In this document: positions 41,397 to 51,500 of the stretch, piece by piece
Position numbering within the stretch: position 1 is the stretch's first letter
Layout: every line of letters begins with the position of its first letter
Origin: an uncultured Aquimarina sp.
GTDB taxonomy: Bacteria > Bacteroidota > Bacteroidia > Flavobacteriales > Flavobacteriaceae
Length of the DNA: 64,000 bases
Assembly: GCA_947503135.1 (NCBI GenBank)
Contig: CANNCQ010000001.1
Coordinates: 62,001 to 126,000 of the forward strand
Reading direction: 5' to 3'
Notes under the pieces: generated by a model
The model's database searches: none
What the model saw: only the letters and a program-made list of their open reading frames with translations
Told to the model about the DNA's origin: nothing
Translations under genes and position numbers: made by a program

Positions 41397-41873
41397 CTAA
41401 ATTTTCTCAATTCCATATCTATACCTAAAAACACTAGTCCTAACCACACGATATTTTCCTATAACCGTCTCCCAATCCAACTGAGTCTTAATCCCAAGAT
41501 CCTTAAATGTAGATAGCCCGATATCTTGGCTGCGTCCCATTTTAACTAACTCATCGAGAATAGCTTCATCGGTAGTAGGTTTTAAAGTTTCCTTTTTAGG
41601 TACTAATTTATCAAGAATTGGTCGTTCTTCTAGTGCGTCTTCAATCTCATTGAACTCAAGCTTATCTGCATACTCTTCGTCGATGTCTTCTAAGATTTCT
41701 AAGTCCAGTTCTTCAAGTTGTTCGAGTAGGTTTCCTTTCTCGCAATCTGAAACAGTCTCTAGTAACTTATGCATACGGTCAAAGATTTCTATCTTTTCCT
41801 GTATGGGTTGCAATAGCAACTTCTTGTCTAGCTTATTGTTCTTCAGGAATACTTGATGCTCTATTTTCTTCAT
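41397..41873 (-). CDS. Hypothetical helical protein
   Basis: The protein has 158 residues: a Glu/Leu-rich helical N-terminal half (LQPIQEKIEIFDRMHKLLET) and a C-terminal region with SQDIGLSTFKDLGIKTQLDW, possibly a small DNA-binding fold. It belongs to the minus-strand series 41.4-44.4 kb, genes of the element between two inserted cassettes. No family is recognised. Confidence 0.5.
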   Translation of the reverse strand: MKKIEHQVFLKNNKLDKKLLLQPIQEKIEIFDRMHKLLETVSDCEKGNLLEQLEELDLEILEDIDEEYADKLEFNEIEDALEERPILDKLVPKKETLKPTTDEAILDELVKMGRSQDIGLSTFKDLGIKTQLDWETVIGKYRVVRTSVFRYRYGIEKI

Positions 41874-41877
41874 AATG

Positions 41878-42123
41878 TTATGCTGTGATTGGGATGAGTT
41901 GTTCTTTTTCTACCATTGAATTCTCAATGATATTTGATAGCGCTGCTGTTGCTAACGAAGTGGCGATGATGATGCCGGTTGTTTTTAATAATTCTACACC
42001 TCTTGGAATTTGAAAAGCAAACTTTTCTTTGTTTTCATTCTTACCTAAATTATAGTAGATAAGCGCTTCTGCAACACCTATGGCGAGGCCTGCGCCTGTG
42101 ATGATTAATACTTTTTTATTCAT
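41878..42123 (-). CDS. Small two-span membrane protein
   Basis: The protein has 81 residues and two hydrophobic segments (about 4-25 and 45-65, GIIIATSLATAALSNII). It lies 2 to 5 bp from each neighbour. Unknown function; possibly a virion or lysis component, or a membrane anchor for neighbours. Confidence 0.52.
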   Translation of the reverse strand: MNKKVLIITGAGLAIGVAEALIYYNLGKNENKEKFAFQIPRGVELLKTTGIIIATSLATAALSNIIENSMVEKEQLIPITA

Positions 42124-42125
42124 AG

Positions 42126-42746
42126 TTATTTGGTAGCTTTTTCTTCCATTTTATCATACTTGTCTTTGATAGCCAGTTCGCCAGCTTCGGCACGTACAAA
42201 GTTGATCCCGTAGGTATTCATAATACCTCTGTGTGCCCGTAGCAGAATCTTCTCTGCTTCCTTTTGCATCTTCACATTATCCTTGTGCGCTGGTGGAATC
42301 AAGTTGGCAATCGCAATAAAATGATTCTTGATTTTGGTATGGCGCATTGGTTTAGGCTTCTTTGGCTCATTCTTGCGCTTTTCTTCATTAAACTTTCTGA
42401 TTTTCAACCGACACGCCTTGATGTCTTTACTCAAACTATCCAGTTCTTTTTTGACTGTTTTAGAAGGTTCTTTGTGTTTTTTTGGAGCATCCTTTTTAGA
42501 TTCAGAGGCTTCCTTTTTGGAAGACTCTTGTGGCTCTTTCTTTTCTGATTTCTCAGCTTTTATAGCGTTAGGAGCAAGACGTTCAACTAACAGAAAAACC
42601 TTTTCAATGTTCTCTTTGGCTATTTCTTCAAAAGCCTTTTTATCATTGGTTTCTTTATAGTCATCCAGTATGTCCTGCACAGCAGTTTGTAATGCTTCAG
42701 GTTGCACGTTGCTCATATCGAGCGCTTGTAATTTTTGTATGGTCAT
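42126..42746 (-). CDS. Lys/Glu-rich helical protein
   Basis: The protein has 206 residues. A helical N-terminus is followed by a highly charged middle (KSEKKEPQESSKKEASESKK) and a helical C-terminus with MRHTKIKNHFIAIANLIPPA and LLRAHRGIMNTYGINFVRA. No known domain is recognised. The order with the following small proteins suggests an operon of early or middle genes of the element. Confidence 0.48.
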   Translation of the reverse strand: MTIQKLQALDMSNVQPEALQTAVQDILDDYKETNDKKAFEEIAKENIEKVFLLVERLAPNAIKAEKSEKKEPQESSKKEASESKKDAPKKHKEPSKTVKKELDSLSKDIKACRLKIRKFNEEKRKNEPKKPKPMRHTKIKNHFIAIANLIPPAHKDNVKMQKEAEKILLRAHRGIMNTYGINFVRAEAGELAIKDKYDKMEEKATK

Positions 42747-42755
42747 CGTTTATTT

Positions 42756-43070
42756 TTAAGCTGCGATTAATAATTCTAGTTCCAGGAGGTCTAACGCTCT
42801 TGCACGTTCTTTTTCTTGAAGGCGTATGATTTCTTTAGCATCGCTACGTTTATCTTTCTGCTGCATTTTAGGATGTAGCATCTCATATAAAAGTGCATCC
42901 GCTTCTTGGGCTTTTGCATCAGATTTGCTGAAATCTTCAGAAGTTGATTTTATCACTTCCCAAGCCTTAACAGGATCAAGTTTGCTACCTGTGAGATCTA
43001 CAATTTCATCTTGGTTTTTAATCGTCAACGCCTTGAGCGCTTCCTTGGTTATATTCTTAGTTTTATACAT
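42756..43070 (-). CDS. Small helical protein
   Basis: The protein has 104 residues, mostly helical and charged (LKALTIKNQDEIVDLTGSKL, MHPKMQQKDKRSDAKEIIRL). It lies nine bases before the next gene. No family or motif is recognised. Confidence 0.45.
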   Translation of the reverse strand: MYKTKNITKEALKALTIKNQDEIVDLTGSKLDPVKAWEVIKSTSEDFSKSDAKAQEADALLYEMLHPKMQQKDKRSDAKEIIRLQEKERARALDLLELELLIAA

Positions 43071-43073
43071 TTT

Positions 43074-43400
43074 CTATAATTTATGATCTATGGCATATTG
43101 TTGATGGTACAGCGGTTCCAGCGACCAGATAAAATCATTGGCTTCCTCTTGGTTTGCATAGTGAATGGAACACAATTGTGACGTTCCATCGGTTTTAAAA
43201 CACTCGTAACGATAACATTGCACAGGATTATCTTCGTTTGAAATATCAATGGTCGTCCAGCGCAGGATTAAAGTGTTTTTACGCTTTCGCGAAAGCATAA
43301 TCTGAAAATCTATACATCGGGCTGCACAAGCTTTATTGATCTCAATCGCTCTGTCCATTATCTTGTGAATAACACTTTGTTTTAAGGTTTGCTTATCCAT
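43074..43400 (-). CDS. Hypothetical alpha/beta protein
   Basis: The protein has 108 residues. It has four Cys (AACAARC-like KACAARCIDF, NPVQCYRYEC, SQLCSIHY), but no regular metal motif, and it contains strands such as KNTLILRWTTIDI. A perfect GCTTTCGCGAAAGC palindrome (43283-43296) lies within the coding sequence and is translated as part of it (LSRKRKN). The start overlaps the gene upstream by eight bases. Confidence 0.45.
   Translation of the reverse strand: MDKQTLKQSVIHKIMDRAIEINKACAARCIDFQIMLSRKRKNTLILRWTTIDISNEDNPVQCYRYECFKTDGTSQLCSIHYANQEEANDFIWSLEPLYHQQYAIDHKL
43283..43296. repeat. Dispersed palindrome GCTTTCGCGAAAGC
   Basis: A perfect 14-bp copy inside a coding sequence of the element. 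Confidence 0.85.
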
Positions 43401-44406
43401 TTGGCTGCAACTGGGTTTTATAATTAGTAATGATTTGTGAGACTTCCTTCACTGCTGAATCTATCGAATAACTCTGTTCAAATACGAAGCCTTTTGGGTT
43501 GATCGCTTTCGCGAAAGCAGTTCCCATACTTGCAGAAATAGTTCCCAAACCAGAAGGAATCGTAAGACCGAAATAGTTGCTCATCGCCACTAACGATTTA
43601 AACCCACGAAACCTGAAATAACGCGGATCACTACTCATTAAAAGCAACTGATTTTTATCCAGTTTATCCTGAAAACGCTTCACACGCACGCAACCCATAG
43701 TGACCTGATTATTAAAAGAAGTGCCCAACATCACATTCACTTCTACCGAAACGCCACGCAGTTCCATAAACTCCACAAGCTCTGCACAAGCGAGACCTAC
43801 GTAGAGTAAATCGTTACCCTTTACGTGTGCATTTGCACCAGCCATAATGTAGAGTTGAAGCGACGGATATGACATTTGTTTGTCCTTGAAATAGGCAAAG
43901 ACACTCTTTACCGAAGTCAATATCTTCTTGTTGCCCAACTCAATATTCATTTGGCTTACAGAAGTGTTAAGTGGCGAAGTGGTATTTAAAGAAAACTGTT
44001 CATACATTCCCATTGCAGCACGCTCAAAAGAGAACACGCCAAGACCACGATCATTGTAAGCCATCTTAGGTTTTGGCATTACAGAATCGTTGAGATATTG
44101 TAAATAATGTGTGAGCTTTTCCTTGATTTTTGGCTGAATCCTAGCAACCAGAGGCATTCCTAAAAAGTTACGATGTTCGTTGAGTTCCTTAACACTTTTA
44201 GGTGTTGGTGTACCATACCAATCCGTTTCACTTTGTAATTGGCTATCAGTACTTTCTTCAATAAAATTCCAACGCGACTGGTTTGCAGACGATAGATTTT
44301 TAGTTTCAACATCTACAAAAGCATTGAAAGCAAAGACACTATCAAATAATAGATAGTTGTATTTGCCATCAGGACTTTTAAGGGTATGTTGTTTTGGTGC
44401 GCTCAC
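43393..44406 (-). CDS. Possible degenerate VWA-like partner of the MoxR ATPase
   Basis: The protein has 337 residues without a signal or membrane helix. The centre (about 185-235) has a strand YPSLQLYIMAGAN, a helix LACAELVEFMELRG and a strand VSVEVNVMLG, the pattern of a von Willebrand A / DUF7192-like Rossmann fold, but the metal-binding DxSxS is missing. If the restriction cassette at 44.5-52.6 kb were removed, the MoxR ATPase would directly precede this gene, as CobS/CobT-like pairs often do. The assignment is by pattern and context, not by clear motifs. A palindrome copy lies at 43505. Confidence 0.45.
   Translation of the reverse strand: MSAPKQHTLKSPDGKYNYLLFDSVFAFNAFVDVETKNLSSANQSRWNFIEESTDSQLQSETDWYGTPTPKSVKELNEHRNFLGMPLVARIQPKIKEKLTHYLQYLNDSVMPKPKMAYNDRGLGVFSFERAAMGMYEQFSLNTTSPLNTSVSQMNIELGNKKILTSVKSVFAYFKDKQMSYPSLQLYIMAGANAHVKGNDLLYVGLACAELVEFMELRGVSVEVNVMLGTSFNNQVTMGCVRVKRFQDKLDKNQLLLMSSDPRYFRFRGFKSLVAMSNYFGLTIPSGLGTISASMGTAFAKAINPKGFVFEQSYSIDSAVKEVSQIITNYKTQLQPNG
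43505..43518. repeat. Dispersed palindrome GCTTTCGCGAAAGC
   Basis: A perfect 14-bp copy inside the 337-aa coding sequence, about 210 bp from the previous copy. Confidence 0.85.
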
Positions 44407-44553
44407 GTATGCTCATAAAAGTAAATTTTGAGGTGGTGTGAGTTGCGTAACAGAATGGTACTACGGAACTATTTACCACATTTTAGTACTCAAATAATGA
44501 GATATGTCCTTCTAATTTTTATCTTTAGAAATTGCTAACTAATAGTGACAACG

Positions 44554-44748
44554 ATGAACCGAATTAAAGCCGTTTTAGAACAAAAAGGAATTAAACAAAA
44601 GTGGTTAGCAAAAGAGCTGGGTAAAAGCTACAATATGGTTAATGCCTATGCTCAAAACAGACAACAACCTAGACTGGAAATTTTAAATAAAATCGCCACC
44701 ATACTAGATGTTGATGTAAGAGAACTAATTGAGCCAACTAAGAAATAG
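44554..44748 (+). CDS. XRE-family HTH regulator of the type I RM operon
   Basis: The protein has 64 residues from the ATG at 44554. The helix-turn-helix IKQKWLAKELGKSYNMVNAY is of the Cro/C1 type, with a typical end LDVDVRELI. It starts two bases before hsdM and probably controls expression of the restriction operon (C-protein-like). A -7-like TATCTTTA lies at 44520-44527. Confidence 0.85.
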   Translation: MNRIKAVLEQKGIKQKWLAKELGKSYNMVNAYAQNRQQPRLEILNKIATILDVDVRELIEPTKK

Positions 44749-44750
44749 CT

Positions 44751-47336
44751 ATGAACAAACAACAACTTGCCGCTAAGATTTGGGAAAGCGCCAACCAAAT
44801 GCGATCTAAAATCGAGGCAAATGAATATAAAGATTATATCCTAGGTTTTATATTTTATAAATACCTGTCTGAAAAACAATTACAGTTTGCCCGTAAAAAT
44901 GATTTTACTGAGGAAAATATAAAAGCACTAAGTGAGGACGATACAGAGACCGTTGATTTTATTAAAAAGAGCATTGGCTATTTTCTGTCTTATAATAATC
45001 TATTTCATACGTGGATAGAAGAAGGTGCAGATTTTAGTGAGGACAACGTAATCACGGCACTATCGGCTTTTAATCGGTCGATCAGTCCCAAACATAAAAA
45101 ATTATTTGACGGTATATTTAATACGCTGGAAACTGGTTTAAGTAAACTGGGCGATACCGCTGCAAAGCGTACCAAAGCCATACGAGACTTGCTCTACCTT
45201 ATCAAAGATATCCCTATGGATGGCAAGCAAGATTATGATGTGCTCGGTTTTATCTATGAATATTTGATAGAAAAATTTGCCGCAAACGCAGGTAAAAAAG
45301 CAGGAGAATTTTATACGCCTCACGAGGTTTCGGTACTAATGTCTGAGATAGTTTCAGACCATCTTAAAGACCGTAAAGAAATACAGATTTATGATTCTTG
45401 TAGTGGTTCTGGATCGTTGCTTATTAACATAGGTAACAGTATCGCAAAGTATATGGACGATAAGGACAATATAAAATACTTTGCCCAAGAACTTAAAAAG
45501 AACACCTATAACCTTACTAGAATGAATCTGGTAATGCGTGGCTTAAAGCCTGATAATATTGAGACACGCAATGGTGATACTTTAGAAGACGACTGGCCAT
45601 ATTTTGATGAGAACGATCCCGTACATAGTTACAACACACTTTATGTAGATGCAGTAGTATCTAATCCACCATATTCTCAAAAATGGTCATCAGCAAATAA
45701 AGAGTCAGATCCTCGATACTCACGTTTTGGGTTGGCTCCTAAAACCAAAGCCGATTTTGCTTTTCTATTACACGATTTATACCATTTAAAGCCTGATGGT
45801 ATTATGAATATTGTACTACCTCACGGTGTATTATTCCGTGGTGGTGAAGAGGGCAATATACGCAGGCATCTTATTGAAGAAAACCATATTGATGCCATAA
45901 TTGGTCTGCCAGCTGGTGTGTTTTTTGGTACTGGTATTCCTACCGTCATAATTGTATTAAGGCAAAAACGAACCAATACCGACGTACTAATCGTAGATGC
46001 CTCAAAAGGATTTATAAAAGAAGGCAAAAACAATAAACTACGTGCCAGCGATATACGACGTATTGCAGATGTGGTACGTGACAGAAAGGACACACCCAAA
46101 TTTTCTAAAAAAGTAACGCGCGACACCATACGATTAAACGACTATAACCTAAACATACCACGTTATGTAGATTCGTCGCCAGCAGCAGAAAGTTGGGATA
46201 TCTACGCTTCAATGTTTGGCGGTATTCCTATAAAAGAAATTGATGCTTTACAAGCGTATTGGGATACATTACCAGATTTACGTAACTCACTTTTTGAGAA
46301 AACCACAGATGTAAATGCGCAATTAAAAGTAAACGATATTAAGGAAAGTCTGCGAGCACATAAAAGCGTGCAAAATTTCACAACTGGTTTTAACACCGCA
46401 TTTAAGAGTTTTGAATCGTATTTGAATGAAAGACTGCTCAGCAATCCTACCCAAATAAGTATCTCTAAAGAGCAAATTGTTTTAAGTAACGACATATTTA
46501 CCAGATTGGACACTATTGCTTTAATAGATGAATATGAAGCTTACCAATTGCTCGATGATAAATGGCAAGTCATAAATGTAGATTTAGAAATTATACAGAC
46601 CGAAGGTATCGAAGCCACTCGCATAGTCGATGCTAATATGGTGATGAAGAAAAAAAACGGTAAAGATACTGAGGTACAAGACGGTTGGAAAGGGCGCATT
46701 ATGCCCTTTGATTTAGTACAACAACTATATCTAAGTGAAGACTTGGCAGCATTACAAGCCAAAGAAAACAAACTAATAGAAATCGCTGCAAGTATAGAAA
46801 GCATATTTGAAGAACTGGATGAAGATGATAAAGAAGAAGAAACCGTAAACGAAGCAAAAACAGGCTTTACAAATGCAGCCGTTATACGAGAGGCAAAACA
46901 GCTGCGTGCAGCCCTTAAAAAAGACAGCAAGCTGGTATTAGAGCCTTATGAAAAAACGATGATTAAGGTTGATAATTTATTAGCCGAAGAAAAGAAACTA
47001 AAGAAACAAGTAAAAGCCGATGCTTTAGCACTGCACCTAAAAACTAAGGATACTATTAAAGCTTTAACAGATCATCAAATTACTGAGCTGTTACAACATA
47101 AGTGGATCAAACCAGTGGTACAATCCTTACACAGTTTACCAGATTATGAGATAGATACGCTTTCGCGAAAGCTACAACACCTTGCCGATAAGTATGCCAC
47201 TACCTATTCTGAAGTAGCCAAAGATATTAAACAAGCCGAAAATTCACTTGCCGATTTACTGGACGATCTTACAGGAAACGAGCACGATATGAAAGCAATG
47301 AACGAGTTTAAGAATTTACTTAAAACTGAAAACTAA
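44751..47336 (+). CDS. hsdM: Type I restriction-modification methyltransferase subunit
   Basis: The protein has 861 residues, much longer than the usual ~500. The HsdM N-terminal domain (WESANQMRSKIEANEYKDYI) and the catalytic core with YDSCSGSGSLLI and VVSNPPYSQKW (motif IV NPPY) are intact. A ~340-residue C-terminal extension is rich in charged coiled coil (AKENKLIEIAASIESIFEEL). It methylates adenine in the target site with HsdS. A palindrome copy lies in the 3' part at 47159. Confidence 0.93.
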   Translation: MNKQQLAAKIWESANQMRSKIEANEYKDYILGFIFYKYLSEKQLQFARKNDFTEENIKALSEDDTETVDFIKKSIGYFLSYNNLFHTWIEEGADFSEDNVITALSAFNRSISPKHKKLFDGIFNTLETGLSKLGDTAAKRTKAIRDLLYLIKDIPMDGKQDYDVLGFIYEYLIEKFAANAGKKAGEFYTPHEVSVLMSEIVSDHLKDRKEIQIYDSCSGSGSLLINIGNSIAKYMDDKDNIKYFAQELKKNTYNLTRMNLVMRGLKPDNIETRNGDTLEDDWPYFDENDPVHSYNTLYVDAVVSNPPYSQKWSSANKESDPRYSRFGLAPKTKADFAFLLHDLYHLKPDGIMNIVLPHGVLFRGGEEGNIRRHLIEENHIDAIIGLPAGVFFGTGIPTVIIVLRQKRTNTDVLIVDASKGFIKEGKNNKLRASDIRRIADVVRDRKDTPKFSKKVTRDTIRLNDYNLNIPRYVDSSPAAESWDIYASMFGGIPIKEIDALQAYWDTLPDLRNSLFEKTTDVNAQLKVNDIKESLRAHKSVQNFTTGFNTAFKSFESYLNERLLSNPTQISISKEQIVLSNDIFTRLDTIALIDEYEAYQLLDDKWQVINVDLEIIQTEGIEATRIVDANMVMKKKNGKDTEVQDGWKGRIMPFDLVQQLYLSEDLAALQAKENKLIEIAASIESIFEELDEDDKEEETVNEAKTGFTNAAVIREAKQLRAALKKDSKLVLEPYEKTMIKVDNLLAEEKKLKKQVKADALALHLKTKDTIKALTDHQITELLQHKWIKPVVQSLHSLPDYEIDTLSRKLQHLADKYATTYSEVAKDIKQAENSLADLLDDLTGNEHDMKAMNEFKNLLKTEN
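47159..47172. repeat. Dispersed palindrome GCTTTCGCGAAAGC
   Basis: A perfect 14-bp copy within the hsdM coding sequence (encoding LSRKL). Confidence 0.85.
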
Positions 47337-47337
47337 G

Positions 47338-48579
47338 ATGGAAGAAATTAAAAACGTTCCTGAAATTCGGTTTGGTGGGTTTACTGATAATTGGGGAATT
47401 ACTCAACTAAATGAGGTTACAGAATTATTTGAATACGGATTAAACGCATCAGCAGTTGAATATGACGGTGTGAATAAATATATACGTATTACTGATATAG
47501 ATGATAAGACGAATAATTTTAATCAAAATGCAATAACCTCACCAAATACTAATCTTGAATTTGCAGAAAATTTCAAACTAAAAGAAGGTGATTTATTATT
47601 TGCTAGAACTGGTGCAAGTGTTGGAAAATCATATTTGTATAAAAATTCTGATGGCTTAGTTTACTTTGCTGGATTTTTAATACGTGCAAGATTAAACTCT
47701 TCAAATGATTTCAATTTTATTTTTCAGAAAACTTTATCAAATGAGTATCGAAAATTTGTACAAATCACTTCTCAGCGATCTGGACAACCTGGTATTAACG
47801 CACAAGAATACAGTGAATTTGAGTTTTCTATCCCAAAACATACAGAACAAAAAAGAATAGGTGCCTTACTTTTTAATATTGACAGTTTAGTTGTAAACCA
47901 CAATACCCAACTAAAAAAACTAACCAACCTTAAAAAAGCAATGCTCATTAAAATGTTTCCGCAAGATGGCGCAAGCGTGCCAGAGATTCGTTTTAAAGGG
48001 TTTGATGAGGTTTGGGAGAAATGTATCTTATCAGATGTAACAGAATATCATAATGGTAAAGGTTATGAAAGTGAACAATCTACGTCTGGTAAATATGAAT
48101 TAATCAATCTTAATTCTATTTCCATTGATGGAGGATTAAAACCTTCTGGAAAATTTATTAACAATGCTGAATTAACTTTAAATAAAGATGATTTGGTTAT
48201 GATTTTAAGCGATGTTGGACACGGTGATTTACTTGGTAGAGTAGCTATAATACCAGAGAATAACAAATATGTACTCAATCAACGCGTCGCATTATTACGA
48301 CCTGAACTAGAAGTGTTGCCTCTGTTTTTATATTACACAATTAATGTTAATCAGATTTATTTCAAAAAGCAAGGTGCAGGAATGTCTCAATTAAATATTT
48401 CTAAAAGTAGTGTAGAGGATTTTGAATTCTTGTACCCTACGATTAGGGAAGAACAAATTAAGATTTCAAACTACTTCAAAAATTTTGACAACCTAATTAC
48501 TAACCACAAAGAACAACTCAAAAAACTCAACCAAATCAAAAAAGCTTGCTTGAGTAAGTTATTTGTATCTCAAGATTAA
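47338..48579 (+). CDS. hsdS: Type I restriction-modification specificity subunit
   Basis: The protein has 413 residues with two target-recognition domains, each starting with a PEIRF(G/K)GF motif (about residues 8 and 211), and two conserved coiled-coil spacers (QLKKLTNLKKAMLIKMF and QLKKLNQIKKACLSKLF). The repeated layout implies a bipartite DNA target; the sequence does not tell which. One base separates it from hsdM. It is the part of such systems that varies fastest. Confidence 0.93.
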   Translation: MEEIKNVPEIRFGGFTDNWGITQLNEVTELFEYGLNASAVEYDGVNKYIRITDIDDKTNNFNQNAITSPNTNLEFAENFKLKEGDLLFARTGASVGKSYLYKNSDGLVYFAGFLIRARLNSSNDFNFIFQKTLSNEYRKFVQITSQRSGQPGINAQEYSEFEFSIPKHTEQKRIGALLFNIDSLVVNHNTQLKKLTNLKKAMLIKMFPQDGASVPEIRFKGFDEVWEKCILSDVTEYHNGKGYESEQSTSGKYELINLNSISIDGGLKPSGKFINNAELTLNKDDLVMILSDVGHGDLLGRVAIIPENNKYVLNQRVALLRPELEVLPLFLYYTINVNQIYFKKQGAGMSQLNISKSSVEDFEFLYPTIREEQIKISNYFKNFDNLITNHKEQLKKLNQIKKACLSKLFVSQD

Positions 48580-48589
48580 ACACCAGTAT

Positions 48590-51500
48590 ATGACCACCAT
48601 ATTTCATAAAGAACGAGATTTTGAAGCCGCTTTAATTGAGGTGCTCTCACACAAAGGTTGGGAGAGTGCCGTTATCAAAAACCCAACAGAAAAAGACTTG
48701 CTGGATAATTGGGCAAGCATCCTTTTTGAGAACAACCGAGATATCGATAGGTTGAACGACCACGCATTAACCAGTGGCGAGATGCAACAAATACTGGAGC
48801 AAATTAATGAGCTGCGCACACCATTGCGATTAAACGGTTTTATAAATGGTAAAACAGTAACCATAACACGCGATAATCAAAAAGACAGCTTGCACTTTGG
48901 TAAAGAAGTAAGTTTAAAAATTTATAATCCTTATGAGATTGCAGCAGGACAAAGCAGGTATCAGATTGTACAACAACCCAGATTTGACAAAAAGAAAGAC
49001 ATTCTGGGCGACCATCGTGGTGATGTAATGTTGCTTATAAACGGTATGCCATTTATACATATAGAGCTTAAACGTAGTAACGTACCAGTAAGTCAAGCCT
49101 ATAATCAAATAGAAAAATATGCAAAAGCTGGTAAGTTTTCGGGCTTGTTTTCCCTGGTGCAAGTATTTGTAGCGATGGAGCCAGAGCAAACCAAATACTT
49201 TGCAAATCCTGGTCCTGATGGCAAATTCAACAAAGACTTTTATTTCACTTGGGGAAATTTTAATAACGAACCATATAATCATTGGGCTGATATCGCGGAA
49301 CAACTACTATCTATCCCTACTGCACATCGATTAATTGGGCTATACACTGTTGCAGATAGTGGCGATGGCGTACTTAAAGTAATGCGCAGCTACCAGTACT
49401 ATGCAGCAAATGCCATTAGCGATAAAGTCGCTAAGAATGATTGGAAAGCTAAAGACCAAAAAGGCGGTTATGTGTGGCACACCACAGGTTCTGGTAAAAC
49501 AATGACCAGTTTTAAAAGTGCACAACTCATTGCCAGCTCTAAAGATGCAGATAAGGTTATCTTCTTAATGGATCGTATTGAATTAGGTACGCAATCCTTA
49601 AAAGAATACCGTGCTTTTTCTGATGATGATGAAGACGTGCAAGCGACTGAAAATACAGGTGTATTGATTACCAAACTAAAAAGTGGAGATCCTGCCAATA
49701 CGCTTATCGTAACGTCTATCCAAAAGATGAGCCTCATTAATGAGGAAGAAGGCGCTAATGGAGCAGACATTAAAATAATAAACAGCAAGCGTATTGTTTT
49801 TATTATAGATGAAGCGCATCGTAGCACCTTTGGCGATATGTTGATTGTGATAAAGGAAACATTTCCTTGGGCAATTTTCTTTGGTTTTACAGGCACGCCT
49901 ATTGAAAAAGAGAACCAAAAAAAAATGAATACCACGAGTACCGTTTTTGGTAACGAGTTGCACCGCTATACGATTAGAGATGGTATCAGTGATAAAAACG
50001 TTTTGGGTTTTGACCCTTATAAAGTATTAACCTATAAAGACAAAGATTTACGCACTGCTGTAGCCTTAGAAAAAGCAAAAGCACAAACCGTAGAAGAAGC
50101 ACTTTCAGAACCTAAAAAGAAGAAAATCTTCCTAAAGTATATGAATGATGTAAATATGGCTGGTCATATAGACAATGCTGGCAAATACATCACAGGTATA
50201 GAAGATCACATTCCAGAGTCTCAATACGATAGACCGCAGCACTATAATTTAGTGATAGAAGATATTTTGGAAAACTGGTTAGTGTTAAGCCAGAATAGTA
50301 AATTTCACGCCATATTTGCCACCAGTAGTATCCCAATGGCAATTACCTATTATCGTGCTTTAAAAGCAGCAGCGCCACATTTAAAAATCACAGCATTGTT
50401 TGATCCTACTATAGATAATGACGGTGGATCAGAATATAAGGAAGATGCACTCGTAGAAATTATCGAAGACTACAACGAGCGTTATGGCCAGGACTTTAAA
50501 TTACCCACCTTTGGTAAAATGAAAAAGGACATTGCTTCGAGAATGTCTCATAAACAACCGTATCAACGTATAGAAAAGGAGCCTGAAAAACAGTTGGACA
50601 TAATGATTGTGGTAGATCAAATGCTCACAGGTTTTGATAGTAAATGGGTAAACACGCTATATATGGATAAGCGTATGCAGTATGAAAATATCATACAAGC
50701 CTTCTCACGCACAAACCGTCTTTTTGGACCAGATAAGCCACATGGTACCATCCGATATTACCGCAGACCGCATACGATGCATCGTAATATTAATTCGGCA
50801 ATTAAATTGTATTCTGGAGATAAAGCAATCGGACTATTTGTGCAGCACTTAGATTTTAATCTCAGTGTAATGAATGCTACCTATTCTGAAATAGAAGAGC
50901 TGTTTGAAAGCGCAGGTGTTTCCAACTTTGAAAAGCTACCAGATGATTTATCAGAACGTGGTCGTTTTGCGAAGCTATTTAATGAGTTCAATACTTTTAT
51001 GGAAGCTGCAAGAGTACAAGGATTTACCTGGAATACATTAGAATATGTTTTTGGCAAAGGCAAAGAGAGAAAAGTGATTCAACTTGCACTGGACGAAGAC
51101 ACCTACTTGATTCTTGTACTAAGATATAAGGAACTTTTAGGCATCGGCGGCGGTGGCGATTTTAGCTCACCTTATGAAATCAACGGACATCTAACAGAGA
51201 TAGACACTGGTAAGATCGATGCAGATTATATGAACTCACGTTTTGAGAAGTACCTCAAAAAACTGCAAAGTAAAGACGTGAGCAAAGAAGAGCTTCAGCA
51301 AACTTTGAACGAGTTGCACAAGTCCTTTGCAAGTTTAACACAAGAGCAACAGAAATATGCTAATTTGTTTCTGCACGACGTACAACGTGGCAATGCAAAA
51401 CTAGAAGCAGGCAAAACATTGAAAGACTACATAACCATCTACCAGTATAATGCAAAGAACGATCAGATTAAAAAAGTGGCTACCGTTTTAGGATTAGATG

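Noticed and set aside
46541..46930. Minus-strand open frames within hsdM and hsdR
   Set aside because: They lie fully inside well-supported genes, have Ser/Leu-biased composition and no start context or family features.
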